Source: DATHWB01 sp040880725
Lineage (GTDB): Bacteria; Actinomycetota; Acidimicrobiia; Spongiisociales; ZC4RG35
DNA: 64,000 nucleotides
Direction: 5' to 3'
NCBI GenBank assembly: GCA_040880725.1
Contig: JBBDHV010000005.1
Location: 62,001 to 126,000 of the forward strand
How positions within the stretch are numbered: the stretch's first letter is position 1; each line of letters begins with the position of its first letter. The notes below the pieces were generated by a model. It saw only the letters and a program-made list of their open reading frames with translations. It was not told the DNA's origin and did not search any database. Positions 1-7,750 of the stretch are shown one piece after another. The position numbers were made by a program, and so were the translations under genes.

Positions 1-1
1 G

Positions 2-766
2 CTTGCGGAGTTGCAGGATGCGGGGACGGTGCGGGTCGGGATCGCGAATGAGGTTCCGTACGGGTATGAGGACGAGAACGGGAATGTGACCGGTGAGGCG
101 CCTGAGGTGGCCAAGGCGGTCTTGGCGAATCTCGGTATCGACAATGTCGAGGCGGTGGTGGTGGAGTTCGGGACGTTGATTCCGGGTCTGCAGGCCGGTC
201 AGTTCGACATGATCGCGGCGGGGATGTTCATCACTCCTGACCGGGCCGAGCAGATCATCTTCTCGGATCCGGACTACTGCGTGTCGAACGCGTTCGCGGT
301 GGCCGAGGGCAACCCGATGGACATCAGTGATTTCGGGTCGATCATCGATTCGGGTGCGACGTTGGCGGTGCTGTCTGGTGCGGTTGACGAGGGTTATGCG
401 GTCGATTCGGGCGTTCCGGATGATCAGATCAGTCGGTTCTCGGATGTGAACGCGCAATATGACGCGTTGGATGCAGGCCGGGTGGATGCGGTGTCGGGGA
501 CGGCGCTGACGGTGAACACTCAGGCTGACGCGTTGGACGGTATCGAGGCGACGCCTGGGTTCTTCCCTGTGATCGACGGGGTCGAGCAGGTCGGTTGTGG
601 CGGTTTCGGGTTCTTGGATCAGGGATTCCGGGACGCGTTCAATGCCGAGTTGAAGAATCTGCAGGCTGACGGGACGGTCGAAGAGATCGTCACCAGCTTC
701 GGGTTCGCCGTCGAGGACGTCGAGAAGGCCGCTGCCCTCACGGCAGACGAACTCTCGACACCCTGA
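2..766 (+). CDS. ehuB: Ectoine/hydroxyectoine ABC transporter substrate-binding protein (5' partial)
   Basis: This is a periplasmic-type solute-binding protein of family 3 (polar amino acid type). It would capture ectoine or hydroxyectoine and deliver it to EhuCD. The reading frame is already open at the window edge, so the signal peptide and first lobe start are missing; about 254 residues are visible. The sequence shows the family pattern: an early VRVGIANEVPYGY strand, then FGTLIPGLQAGQFDMIAAG (the loop that holds ligand), and a C-terminal helix ending in EEIVTSFGF. The ectoine assignment rests mainly on context: it is followed by two permeases, an ATPase and ectoine hydrolase. On its own it would only be called a family 3 binding protein. 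Confidence 0.9.
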   Translation, partial: LAELQDAGTVRVGIANEVPYGYEDENGNVTGEAPEVAKAVLANLGIDNVEAVVVEFGTLIPGLQAGQFDMIAAGMFITPDRAEQIIFSDPDYCVSNAFAVAEGNPMDISDFGSIIDSGATLAVLSGAVDEGYAVDSGVPDDQISRFSDVNAQYDALDAGRVDAVSGTALTVNTQADALDGIEATPGFFPVIDGVEQVGCGGFGFLDQGFRDAFNAELKNLQADGTVEEIVTSFGFAVEDVEKAAALTADELSTP

Positions 767-777
767 ACAAGCAAGCT

Positions 778-813
778 GGGGGTGGACCCGGTAGGTTTGC
801 CGGGTCCACCCCC
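778..813 (+). terminator. Intra-operon hairpin between ehuB and ehuC
   Basis: A perfect 14-bp stem (GGGGGTGGACCCGG pairing with CCGGGTCCACCCCC) encloses an 8-nt loop. It lies 12 nt after the ehuB stop codon and just before the ehuC ribosome binding site (GGAGG at 819-823). There is no T tract. Such hairpins behind binding-protein genes usually raise the binding-protein:permease ratio by partial termination or by protecting the upstream mRNA. That role is inferred from position. Confidence 0.75.
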
Positions 814-831
814 ATCACGGAGGACCACTGA

Positions 832-1572
832 ATGCCAGACCTCATCCTCAGCGGGAGCAACTACGCCCGTTTGATGGAGGGCCTGGTCGTGACGCTGCAG
901 GTGCTGGCGGGTTCGGTGATTCTCGGCACCCTGCTGTCACTCATCTTCGGCATCGGCCGACTCTCGACGAGAGCGTGGGTTCGACGGGGATCCTCGGTCT
1001 ACGTCGAGTTCGCCCGCGGCGCGTCGGCGATCATCCTGTTGTTCTGGATGTTCTACGCCTTGCCGATCCTCTTCGGAATTCGGGGATGGTCCCCGATGCT
1101 CGCCGGCATCCTCGCCCTCGGCATGAACATGGGTGCGTACGGCGCCGAGATCGTGCGCGGTGCGGTCTTGTCGGTGCCGAAAGGCCAGTCCGAGGCGGCG
1201 GTGGCGCTCAATCTCACCAACACCCAACGGCTGCGCCACATCGTGCTTCCGCAGGCCGTACCGGTGATCCTCCCGCCGTACGGCAACCTCGTGATCGAAG
1301 TCATGAAGGGCACCGCCCTCGTTTCGTTGATCACGCTGTCCGACCTGGCGTTCGAGGTCCAGAAGCTGCGGGTGAACTCGGTCGTGCTGTCTGACTCCGC
1401 GACCACCCCGGTCCTCTACCTCAACGTCCTCATCATCTACTTCATCCTCGCGTTCCTCATCGACCGCGTGTTCAAACTCGCCGAGCGCAAGTCGGCCGCG
1501 AGGTTCGGTGTCGCTCCGCAACGGGCCAAGAAGGCCGGTAAGCCCGCCGCCGGCGTCGGGGTGACAGGATGA
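832..1572 (+). CDS. ehuC: Ectoine ABC transporter permease EhuC
   Basis: Inner-membrane permease of the polar amino acid (HisM/GlnP) type, 246 residues and full length. It has about five hydrophobic segments and the typical EAA loop around residues 120-145 (VPKGQSEAAVALNLTN, then LRHIVLPQAVPVILPP), which contacts the ATPase. The ATG has a GGAGG box 8 nt upstream. The gene overlaps ehuD by 4 nt (ATGA), so the two permeases are probably translationally coupled and form a heterodimer. The C-terminal tail is rich in Lys/Ala/Gly. Substrate specificity is inferred from the neighbouring ectoine hydrolase. Confidence 0.88.
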   Translation: MPDLILSGSNYARLMEGLVVTLQVLAGSVILGTLLSLIFGIGRLSTRAWVRRGSSVYVEFARGASAIILLFWMFYALPILFGIRGWSPMLAGILALGMNMGAYGAEIVRGAVLSVPKGQSEAAVALNLTNTQRLRHIVLPQAVPVILPPYGNLVIEVMKGTALVSLITLSDLAFEVQKLRVNSVVLSDSATTPVLYLNVLIIYFILAFLIDRVFKLAERKSAARFGVAPQRAKKAGKPAAGVGVTG

Positions 1573-2249
1573 ACCAGCTCGCCGATCGGCCGGTGTGGAA
1601 CTGGGACGTCGTCTGGGAGTACCTCCCGGATCTCTGGGGTGGAATGCTGGTCATCATCCAGGCCACCATCGCCGGCATCACCATCGCCATGATCCTCGGG
1701 CTCTTCCTGGCTCTCGGCCGGCGCTCACAACGACGTTGGATCGCATGGCCTTTTGCGGCGGTCATCGACTTCATCCGCAGCACCCCGCTGCTGATCCAAC
1801 TGTTCTTCATCTTCTTCGCCCTGCCCGAGATCGGAATCGTGCTGGGGGCGAGGACTTCGCTGATTCTCGGACTCGGAGTGCACTACGCCACGTATGCGTC
1901 GGAGGCGTACCGGGCGGGCATCAACGCCGTCGAAAAAGGCCAGTGGGAGGCTGCCACCGCCCTCAACCTCGGCCCTGCGACGACGTGGCAGAAGGTGATC
2001 CTGCCGCAGGCGATTCCGAAAGTCATTCCGGCGCTCGGCAACTTCCTGGTGGCGATGATCAAAGACGCCCCGCTCGGGTCGTCCATCGGCGTCGCCGGCG
2101 TCCTGTTCGTGGCCCGGTCCATCGGCTCACAGACGTTCTTCTACGTCGAGACCATGACGGTGGCCGGGGTGATGTTCCTGGTGGTCAGTGTTCCGGCGGC
2201 GTTGTTCGTTCAGTTCTTGGAGAGGAAATATGGTTACGAAGCAGCCTGA
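1569..2249 (+). CDS. ehuD: Ectoine ABC transporter permease EhuD
   Basis: Second permease of the ectoine importer, 226 residues, homologous to EhuC. The EAA loop is visible (EKGQWEAATALNLGPA, then WQKVILPQAIPKVIPA) together with the GxYxAEIxRxG-like helix, seen here as YATYASEAYRAGINAV. It starts inside the ehuC stop codon and ends 20 nt inside the ATPase gene. Expected to sit in the cytoplasmic membrane paired with EhuC. Confidence 0.88.
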   Translation: MNQLADRPVWNWDVVWEYLPDLWGGMLVIIQATIAGITIAMILGLFLALGRRSQRRWIAWPFAAVIDFIRSTPLLIQLFFIFFALPEIGIVLGARTSLILGLGVHYATYASEAYRAGINAVEKGQWEAATALNLGPATTWQKVILPQAIPKVIPALGNFLVAMIKDAPLGSSIGVAGVLFVARSIGSQTFFYVETMTVAGVMFLVVSVPAALFVQFLERKYGYEAA

Positions 2250-3030
2250 AGGACGGACATCCGAGTCGATGGTGCGTATGCGCGACGTCACCAAGGCCTG
2301 GGGGGACAACGTCGTGCTCCGGGAGTTGGACATGACTGTGGCCCCCGGCGAGAAGGTCGTGATCATCGGGCCGAGCGGATCGGGGAAGACCACGATTCTC
2401 CGGGTGGCGATGACGCTGGAACGCCCCGACTCGGGAACAGTCGAGATCGACGGACGGCATCTGTATCACGAGGAGAAGAACGACAAGCTCGTCACCGCCG
2501 GCGAGAAGCACATTCGGTCTGTGCGCTCGGATGTCTCGATGGTCTTCCAGCACTTCAACCTCTTCCCGCACATGTCGGCGCTCGAGAACGTGACGCTGGC
2601 GCCGATCAAGGTGCTGGGGAAGAGCAAGGAGGAAGCCGAGGAGCAGGCGGTGGCACTGCTCGAGTCGGTGGGACTCGGCGACAAGCTCGGCCACCGCCCG
2701 TCCGAACTGTCCGGCGGACAGAAACAGCGGGTGGCGATCGCCCGGTCCCTTGCCATCGACCCCAAGGTCATGTGCTTCGACGAGGTGACATCGGCCCTGG
2801 ACCCCGAGTTGGTCGGGGAGGTGCTCGGGGTGCTCCGTGAACTGGCCGAACAAGGAGAGATGACGATGATGCTCGTCACCCACGAGATGGGCTTCGCCAG
2901 CGAAATCGCCGACCGGGTGGTGATGTTCGATCACGGCAAGATCCTCGAAGACGGTCCGCCCTCCAAGATCTTCAAACAACCCGAACACGACCGCACGAAG
3001 TCGTTCCTTCAAGCCGTGCTACAGCATTGA
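2230..3030 (+). CDS. ehuA: Ectoine ABC transporter ATP-binding protein EhuA
   Basis: Cytoplasmic ABC ATPase, 266 residues, powering the EhuBCD importer. Walker A is GPSGSGKTT (about residues 45-53), the signature motif is LSGGQKQRVAIARSL, and Walker B is VMCFDEVTSALDPE followed by the H-loop LVTHEMGF. The frame is open upstream to 2188, but the ATG at 2230 is preceded by GAGAGGAA and gives the normal family length, so it is the better start. It overlaps the ehuD end by 20 nt and shares TGATG with the hydrolase gene. Confidence 0.9.
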   Translation: MVTKQPEGRTSESMVRMRDVTKAWGDNVVLRELDMTVAPGEKVVIIGPSGSGKTTILRVAMTLERPDSGTVEIDGRHLYHEEKNDKLVTAGEKHIRSVRSDVSMVFQHFNLFPHMSALENVTLAPIKVLGKSKEEAEEQAVALLESVGLGDKLGHRPSELSGGQKQRVAIARSLAIDPKVMCFDEVTSALDPELVGEVLGVLRELAEQGEMTMMLVTHEMGFASEIADRVVMFDHGKILEDGPPSKIFKQPEHDRTKSFLQAVLQH

Positions 3031-4220
3031 TGCCCTCGGCAACGGCGGTCGAGCTGCCGTTCACGCTGGCCGAATACGACACCCGTCTCTCCAAGGTCCG
3101 CGCCGAAATGGATCGCCGCGGCATCGCGTTGATGATTTGTCCCGACCCGTCAAACATGGCGTGGCTCACCGGCTACGACGGATGGTCCTTCTACACACCC
3201 CAGGCAGTGCTCGTCACCCACGATGCCGACCCGGTGTGGTGGGGCCGGGGGATCGACTCGAACGGGGCGAAGCGCACCGTGTACTTGGACCATCAGCGCA
3301 TCGTCGGATTCCCCGACGACTACGTGATGTCCCGAGAGCGCCATGCCTACGAGCATCTCGTGGCCACCCTGCGGGAATTCGGCTGGGATCGGCTTCGTAC
3401 CGGCGTGGAGATGGACAACTATTACTATTCGGCCAGGTCACATCAGGTGCTGGTCGACGGTCTCGCCGAGGCCGAGGTGGTGGACGCCACGGGTCTCGTG
3501 AACTGGCAGCGGACGATCAAGTCCGACCAGGAACTCACCTACATGCGGCGGGCGGCGCGCATCGTCGAGAAGATGCACGAGACGATCTTCGAGATGGTCG
3601 AGCCCGGCATCCGCAAGAACGACCTCGTCGCCGAGATCTATCGAACCGGGATCCGGGGCACCGACGAGTTCGGAGGCGACTACCCGGCGATCGTGCCGAT
3701 GGTCCCGACCGGACTGGATGCGTCTGCGCCTCATCTCACGTGGAACGACCGTCCGTTCGAAGCCGGGTATGGCACGTTCTTCGAGATCGCCGGATGCCAC
3801 CGTCGCTATCACGTGCCGCTGTGTCGCACGGTCTTTCTCGGCAAGCCCAGGCCGGAGATTCGTAACGCCGAGCGGGCGGTGGTCGAGGGTCTCGAAGCAG
3901 GCTTGGACAAGGCCAGGGCCGGAAACCGAGCCAGCGATGTCGCGCACGCGCTCTTCGACGCACTCGATCGCTTCGGAGTGTCGAAGGAGAGCCGCTGCGG
4001 GTACCCGATCGGTCTGAGCTATCCCCCCGATTGGGGCGAGAGAACGATCAGCCTGCGTCGCAGCGACCACACGATTCTCGAACCCGGGATGACGTTCCAC
4101 TTCATGCCGGGGCTGTGGATGGAATCGTGGGGTATCGAGATCACCGAGAGCTTTCTCATCACCGAAGACGGCCCGGCTGAGACCTTCTGCGACGTGCCCA
4201 GGCAACTCTTCGTCAAGTGA
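3030..4220 (+). CDS. eutD: Ectoine hydrolase (EutD/DoeA)
   Basis: Opens the ectoine ring to give N-acetyl-L-2,4-diaminobutyrate, the first step of ectoine catabolism in the cytosol. The 396-residue protein has the creatinase-like N-terminal domain and the pita-bread M24 peptidase fold. The segment GTFFEIAGCHRRYHVPLCRT (about residues 248-267) holds the glutamate that in studied EutD enzymes forms a covalent intermediate. The C-terminal part GMTFHFMPGLWMESWGIEIT is also characteristic. The normal M24 metal-ligand set is not obvious, as expected for this subfamily. ATG at 3030 overlaps the ehuA stop by one base (TGATG). Strong family match, and it explains the transporter. Confidence 0.92.
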   Translation: MPSATAVELPFTLAEYDTRLSKVRAEMDRRGIALMICPDPSNMAWLTGYDGWSFYTPQAVLVTHDADPVWWGRGIDSNGAKRTVYLDHQRIVGFPDDYVMSRERHAYEHLVATLREFGWDRLRTGVEMDNYYYSARSHQVLVDGLAEAEVVDATGLVNWQRTIKSDQELTYMRRAARIVEKMHETIFEMVEPGIRKNDLVAEIYRTGIRGTDEFGGDYPAIVPMVPTGLDASAPHLTWNDRPFEAGYGTFFEIAGCHRRYHVPLCRTVFLGKPRPEIRNAERAVVEGLEAGLDKARAGNRASDVAHALFDALDRFGVSKESRCGYPIGLSYPPDWGERTISLRRSDHTILEPGMTFHFMPGLWMESWGIEITESFLITEDGPAETFCDVPRQLFVK

Positions 4221-4254
4221 ACGGGCTGCAGAAGCCGGCCGGGAGCGTGTTCTG

Positions 4255-5412
4255 ATGGATCTCCGCAACGAAACGATGCTGATCCTGGGCGACCTCATCG
4301 GATTTCCGACGGTCACATCCGAGTCGAATCTGGATCTCATCGAGTACGCGGCGGCTCGACTCGAGGCAGTCGGTGCCCAGGTGGTGCTGACCCACCATCC
4401 CGAGGAACCGAAAGCGAACCTCCTCGCCACGATCGGACCGGCCGTCGACGGTGGCGTCGTGCTCTCCGGTCACACCGATGTGGTTCCCGCCGATGAGGAG
4501 GCCTGGACGGGGGCACCGTTTCTCGCCATGCGGAGGGAACAGCGCATCTATGGCCGGGGGGCGGTGGACATGAAGGGATTCATCGCGTGCGTGCTTGCGA
4601 TGGCTCCGACATTCGCGGCGGCGGAGCTGCAACGCCCTGTCCAGGTCGCCCTCACGTTCGACGAGGAGGTCGGCTGCCGCAGCGCTCCGATCCTCGTCTC
4701 CGAGCTACTACGCACCGGCCCCGTGCCTGCCGCGGCGATCGTGGGAGAGCCGACCGAGATGGCCATCATCGACGCCCACAAGGGTTGCTACGAGTACACG
4801 ACGACCATCACCGGGCTCGCTGGGCACGGGTCGGCTCCCGATCGCGCGGTGAACGCGGTGCAGGCGGGTGCACGCTACGTGTCACGATTGTTGGAGCTGG
4901 GCGCACTGCTCGAGGACTTCGCGACCCCAGACAGTCCGTACGAGCCTCCCCATACGACGATCAATGTCGGCCGCATGGCCGGCGGCACGGCGCGCAACGT
5001 GGTGGCCGGCGAGTGCGTCATCGAGTGGGAGATGCGTCCGGTGAGCCGGGCCGATGCCGACTTCGTGCTCGCCGGTTTGCAGGCCACCGAACAGGAGATG
5101 AAGAGTGCGATGGCCCACGTCCACCCCGATGCCTCCATCGTGACATACACGGAGGGCGCGGTCGGCGGTCTCGAGAAGGACGCCGGTTCGCCGGCCGTGG
5201 CGCTGGGACGGGCGCTGCTCGGCAACGTGCCCACTTCGGTCGTCTCCTTCGGCACCGAAGCCGGGATCTATCAGGCGGCAGGCATCCCGGCGATCGTCTG
5301 CGGTCCCGGTTCGATCGAGTTGGCCCACCGCCCCGACGAGTACATCGAGATCTCCGAACTCGAACGCTGCCTCACCATGCTCCAAACCCTCACCACCCAC
5401 CTCTCGACGTAG
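4255..5412 (+). CDS. M20-family deacetylase (ArgE-like), probable N-acetyl-diaminobutyrate deacetylase
   Basis: A 385-residue zinc amidohydrolase of the acetylornithine deacetylase/DapE family. Visible are the metal motif LSGHTDVVPAD, the bridging aspartate in YGRGAVDMKG, the catalytic glutamate pair TFDEEVGC, the dimerisation-lid motif GLAGHGSAPDRAVNAV and the C-terminal metal histidine in ELAHRPDEYIEISELE. It follows the ectoine hydrolase by 34 nt on the same strand. The next step of the pathway is removal of the acetyl group from N-acetyl-L-2,4-diaminobutyrate, a one-carbon-shorter analogue of acetylornithine. The well-studied EutE/DoeB is of the AstE/AspA type, so an M20 enzyme would fill the step by a different fold. 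An ordinary acetylornithine deacetylase is the alternative. Confidence 0.75.
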   Translation: MDLRNETMLILGDLIGFPTVTSESNLDLIEYAAARLEAVGAQVVLTHHPEEPKANLLATIGPAVDGGVVLSGHTDVVPADEEAWTGAPFLAMRREQRIYGRGAVDMKGFIACVLAMAPTFAAAELQRPVQVALTFDEEVGCRSAPILVSELLRTGPVPAAAIVGEPTEMAIIDAHKGCYEYTTTITGLAGHGSAPDRAVNAVQAGARYVSRLLELGALLEDFATPDSPYEPPHTTINVGRMAGGTARNVVAGECVIEWEMRPVSRADADFVLAGLQATEQEMKSAMAHVHPDASIVTYTEGAVGGLEKDAGSPAVALGRALLGNVPTSVVSFGTEAGIYQAAGIPAIVCGPGSIELAHRPDEYIEISELERCLTMLQTLTTHLST

Positions 5413-5450
5413 TCCCAAACCCTGGGTTCCAGACCACACTGGACGTAGTC
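5406..5450. repeat. 9-bp direct repeats around a short ACCCTGGGTTC insert
   Basis: GACGTAGTC occurs at 5406-5414 (covering the stop codon of the deacetylase gene) and again at 5442-5450. Between them is a 27-bp stretch carrying ACCCTGGGTTC (5419-5429), a word seen again at 5526, 16793 and, inverted, at 17655. The arrangement looks like a small insertion bounded by a target duplication, but such short repeats can arise by chance. Confidence 0.4.
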
Positions 5451-5500
5451 ACGGGCCCGCAGTTCGGGTTCGGGGGCTGAGAGTTCTGCTTCTTTGCGCT

Positions 5501-5524
5501 AGATCGGACGCCGGCGTCCGATCT
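5501..5524. terminator. Bidirectional terminator palindrome
   Basis: A perfect 24-bp palindrome (half-site AGATCGGACGCC) lies between the converging deacetylase and MFS genes. Its last two bases fall in the MFS stop codon. It can fold as a 10-bp stem with a CCGG loop on either strand, and a T-rich stretch (TTCTGCTTCTTTG) lies on its left side. It probably ends transcripts arriving from both directions. Confidence 0.7.
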
Positions 5525-6689
5525 AACCCTGGGTTCGATTGGACTCCAGGGTGGGGAGGCGGAGTAGGAGGGCGGCGCCGGCGAGCGCGGATCCCGCGGC
5601 GACGAAGGACGTGACACGGATTCCACCGACTCCGAACATCCACGGACCGGCGAGATCGCCGGCGATCCGTCCCACCCCGGTCGCAACTGCGAACCACGCC
5701 AGATAGCCGGTCCGGTTTCCCGGGTGGATCTCGGTCGCAACGGACATGCCCGAGACGATCGTGTACTCGATGAGTGCGATGCCCACCGCCAGGACGCCGA
5801 CCCCCACCACCAGGGAGTCGGCGACCATCGCGAGGACCACGAACACGACGGCGGCCAGGGCCAGGGCGAGGGCGAGCGCGTTCCTCTTGTTGACCTTGTC
5901 GGTGATCGCCACGACACCGCCCTCGCCGATGAGTTCGGCGACGCCGATGACGGTGCCGACCCCGCCCAGTGCCAGTAGTGCCAGCCCGAAGCTGTTCTCC
6001 AGCCAGGTGCCGAGGTTCACCAGCAGTATTTCGAGGGCAAACCCGACGATGCCGCCGACGACCAGAAACCACAGCGCCGGTCCGCGCACCTTTGGCTTCT
6101 CGCCGATGTCGATGACCGCCTCGGTCTCGACCCGATCCATCCTCGCCACCGCCACCATGCCGACGGCCGACAGGATGCCGAGGATGAGAAACGGGGTGTT
6201 CCATGCGCCGCGCTCGATGAGCCAGCCCGCCATCGGGGCGCCGATGAGGAGGCCACCTGCCCAGGCGACTTCGAGCAGACCGATGTGACGGCTGCGACGG
6301 TGCCACGGGACACGCTCGGCGACGTGTGCCTGCGCTCCGACATCGAAGAGAGGCTTGGCGAAACCGATGAGCGCGAACCCGATGAGCGCCCCGGCGAAGA
6401 CTCCGAGCAGAGCGGTGACCAGTGATCCGATCGCGAACACTGCCAGCCCGACGAGGAGGAGGGCGCGGCTGGTGGCTCTCGTCCCTGCCAGCCCGATCGC
6501 CACGGGCGAGGCGAACCCGGCCACCCAGCGCATCGACACCAGGGCGCCCGCCTGCCCGATGCTGATGCCCAGTCCGCGGGCGATCGCAGGGAGAAACGGG
6601 TACACCAGACGAATCCCCGTGTTGAGGACGAGCTTCAGGGCCACCAGTCGGACCGTCCCGATCTGGCGACTTTCGGAACGGAAGGTCAT
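5523..6689 (-). CDS. MFS transporter
   Basis: A 388-residue major facilitator superfamily protein with about 12 hydrophobic segments spread over its whole length, for example LVVGGIVGFALEILLVNLG and ALALALAAVVFVVLAMVADS. The loop after the second helix carries SMRWVAGFASPVA, and a basic central loop lies near residues 185-200. The substrate cannot be read from the sequence. The ATG at 6689 overlaps the stop codon of the upstream SMP-30-like gene by 4 nt (ATGA), so the two are co-translated and may handle the same compound. The last codons overlap the shared ACCCTGGGTTC word. Confidence 0.8.
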   Translation of the reverse strand: MTFRSESRQIGTVRLVALKLVLNTGIRLVYPFLPAIARGLGISIGQAGALVSMRWVAGFASPVAIGLAGTRATSRALLLVGLAVFAIGSLVTALLGVFAGALIGFALIGFAKPLFDVGAQAHVAERVPWHRRSRHIGLLEVAWAGGLLIGAPMAGWLIERGAWNTPFLILGILSAVGMVAVARMDRVETEAVIDIGEKPKVRGPALWFLVVGGIVGFALEILLVNLGTWLENSFGLALLALGGVGTVIGVAELIGEGGVVAITDKVNKRNALALALALAAVVFVVLAMVADSLVVGVGVLAVGIALIEYTIVSGMSVATEIHPGNRTGYLAWFAVATGVGRIAGDLAGPWMFGVGGIRVTSFVAAGSALAGAALLLRLPTLESNRTQG

Positions 6690-7726
6690 CCGGTGAGCCG
6701 TTCCGCAAGCGCGACGACCGCAAGGTGTGGTTCCCGCAGGCTTCCGACGTACAGGAGCCGTCCGTGCGAGATCGCCGAGGTGGTGAACCCCACGCGTCCC
6801 GTGGAATCCTGGAGGTTGGCAATCACGGTGCCGGTCTCGTCGAAGGCGGCGACGAAACCATGGCGGGAGACTTTTGGATGCAACCCCGCGGGAAGCCGAT
6901 GGATGAGCGCGCGAGAGTGCGGCAGATTCGCGGTGGCGTCGAGCTTCCGGTCGCGGGGGCGGGGGAAGCCGCACCAGAACAGCCCGTCGCTCAGGTTGAG
7001 GTTGTCGGGCAAGCCGGGAAGGTTCTCGCAGAACATGTCGTGGCTTCCGGCGTCCGGTCCTTTGAGCCACACCCGGTGGATGCGGTAACTGCCGAGTTCG
7101 GCAACGAGCACGAAGCGCTCTGCCGTTGCAAGCGCCACCCCGTTGGCGAAGACCAACCCGTCGAGTACGACGTCGAGGTCGCCGTTCGTGTCGCGCCGGT
7201 ACAACGCTCCGGTCGCCGAGCGTTCCAGGAGGTCGGTGTTGTACCGGGACAGCGGCCACCGGTGCGATGACACCGAGAAGAAGATCGTGCCGTCCCCAGC
7301 GACTGCGGCGTTGTTGGTGAGCAAGAACGGGACCCCTCGATACCCGTGGGCGAGCACCTCGACGGAGCCGTCGGGGGAAAGCCGCTGCAGGCCTATGTCG
7401 GCATTGCAGATGATGAACGACTCGCCGTCGGCGTCGAGTTCGACTCCGAGGGGGCGACCCCCGACATCGCCGATCGTTTCAGGAGGCCCGCCGTCGGGCG
7501 AGAAGCGCACGATCCTTCCGTCACGGAGTCCGCTCACCGGGCGTCCGCGACCGTCGATCGCCACATCTTCGGGGCCGGTGCCCGTCGTGTCCCACAGGGC
7601 GGCGGCGCGAAGGTGGTCGTTGACGGCGAACGGACCGACGAGGCCGTGATCGCGGGGCGGCTGCCACTTCCTGGGTTGGAACACCACCGGGCGATTGTGG
7701 TCGAACGAAGCGGCAGACGCTAACAC
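6686..7726 (-). CDS. SMP-30/strictosidine synthase-like beta-propeller protein
   Basis: A protein of about 346 residues of the SMP-30/gluconolactonase and strictosidine-synthase-like superfamily of six-bladed beta propellers. Supporting segments are GPEDVAIDGRGRPVSGLRDG (first blade), RPLGVELDADGESFIIC, LLTNNAAVAGDGTIFFSVSS and FANGVALATAERFVLVAE. Members include lactonases and esterases that use a bound divalent metal. The substrate here is unknown. The frame is open further upstream into the divergent ATPase gene; the GTG at 7726 is chosen because it leaves a 24-bp spacer. The MFS partner follows with an ATGA overlap. Confidence 0.72.
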   Translation of the reverse strand: MLASAASFDHNRPVVFQPRKWQPPRDHGLVGPFAVNDHLRAAALWDTTGTGPEDVAIDGRGRPVSGLRDGRIVRFSPDGGPPETIGDVGGRPLGVELDADGESFIICNADIGLQRLSPDGSVEVLAHGYRGVPFLLTNNAAVAGDGTIFFSVSSHRWPLSRYNTDLLERSATGALYRRDTNGDLDVVLDGLVFANGVALATAERFVLVAELGSYRIHRVWLKGPDAGSHDMFCENLPGLPDNLNLSDGLFWCGFPRPRDRKLDATANLPHSRALIHRLPAGLHPKVSRHGFVAAFDETGTVIANLQDSTGRVGFTTSAISHGRLLYVGSLREPHLAVVALAERLTG

Positions 7727-7750
7727 TGCCCACTGATACCCTCGCCGGAG

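Noticed and set aside
937..1521. Long reading frames antisense to ehuC and to many other genes
   Set aside because: High GC removes stop codons from other frames; these have biased Arg/His/Asp composition and no motifs.
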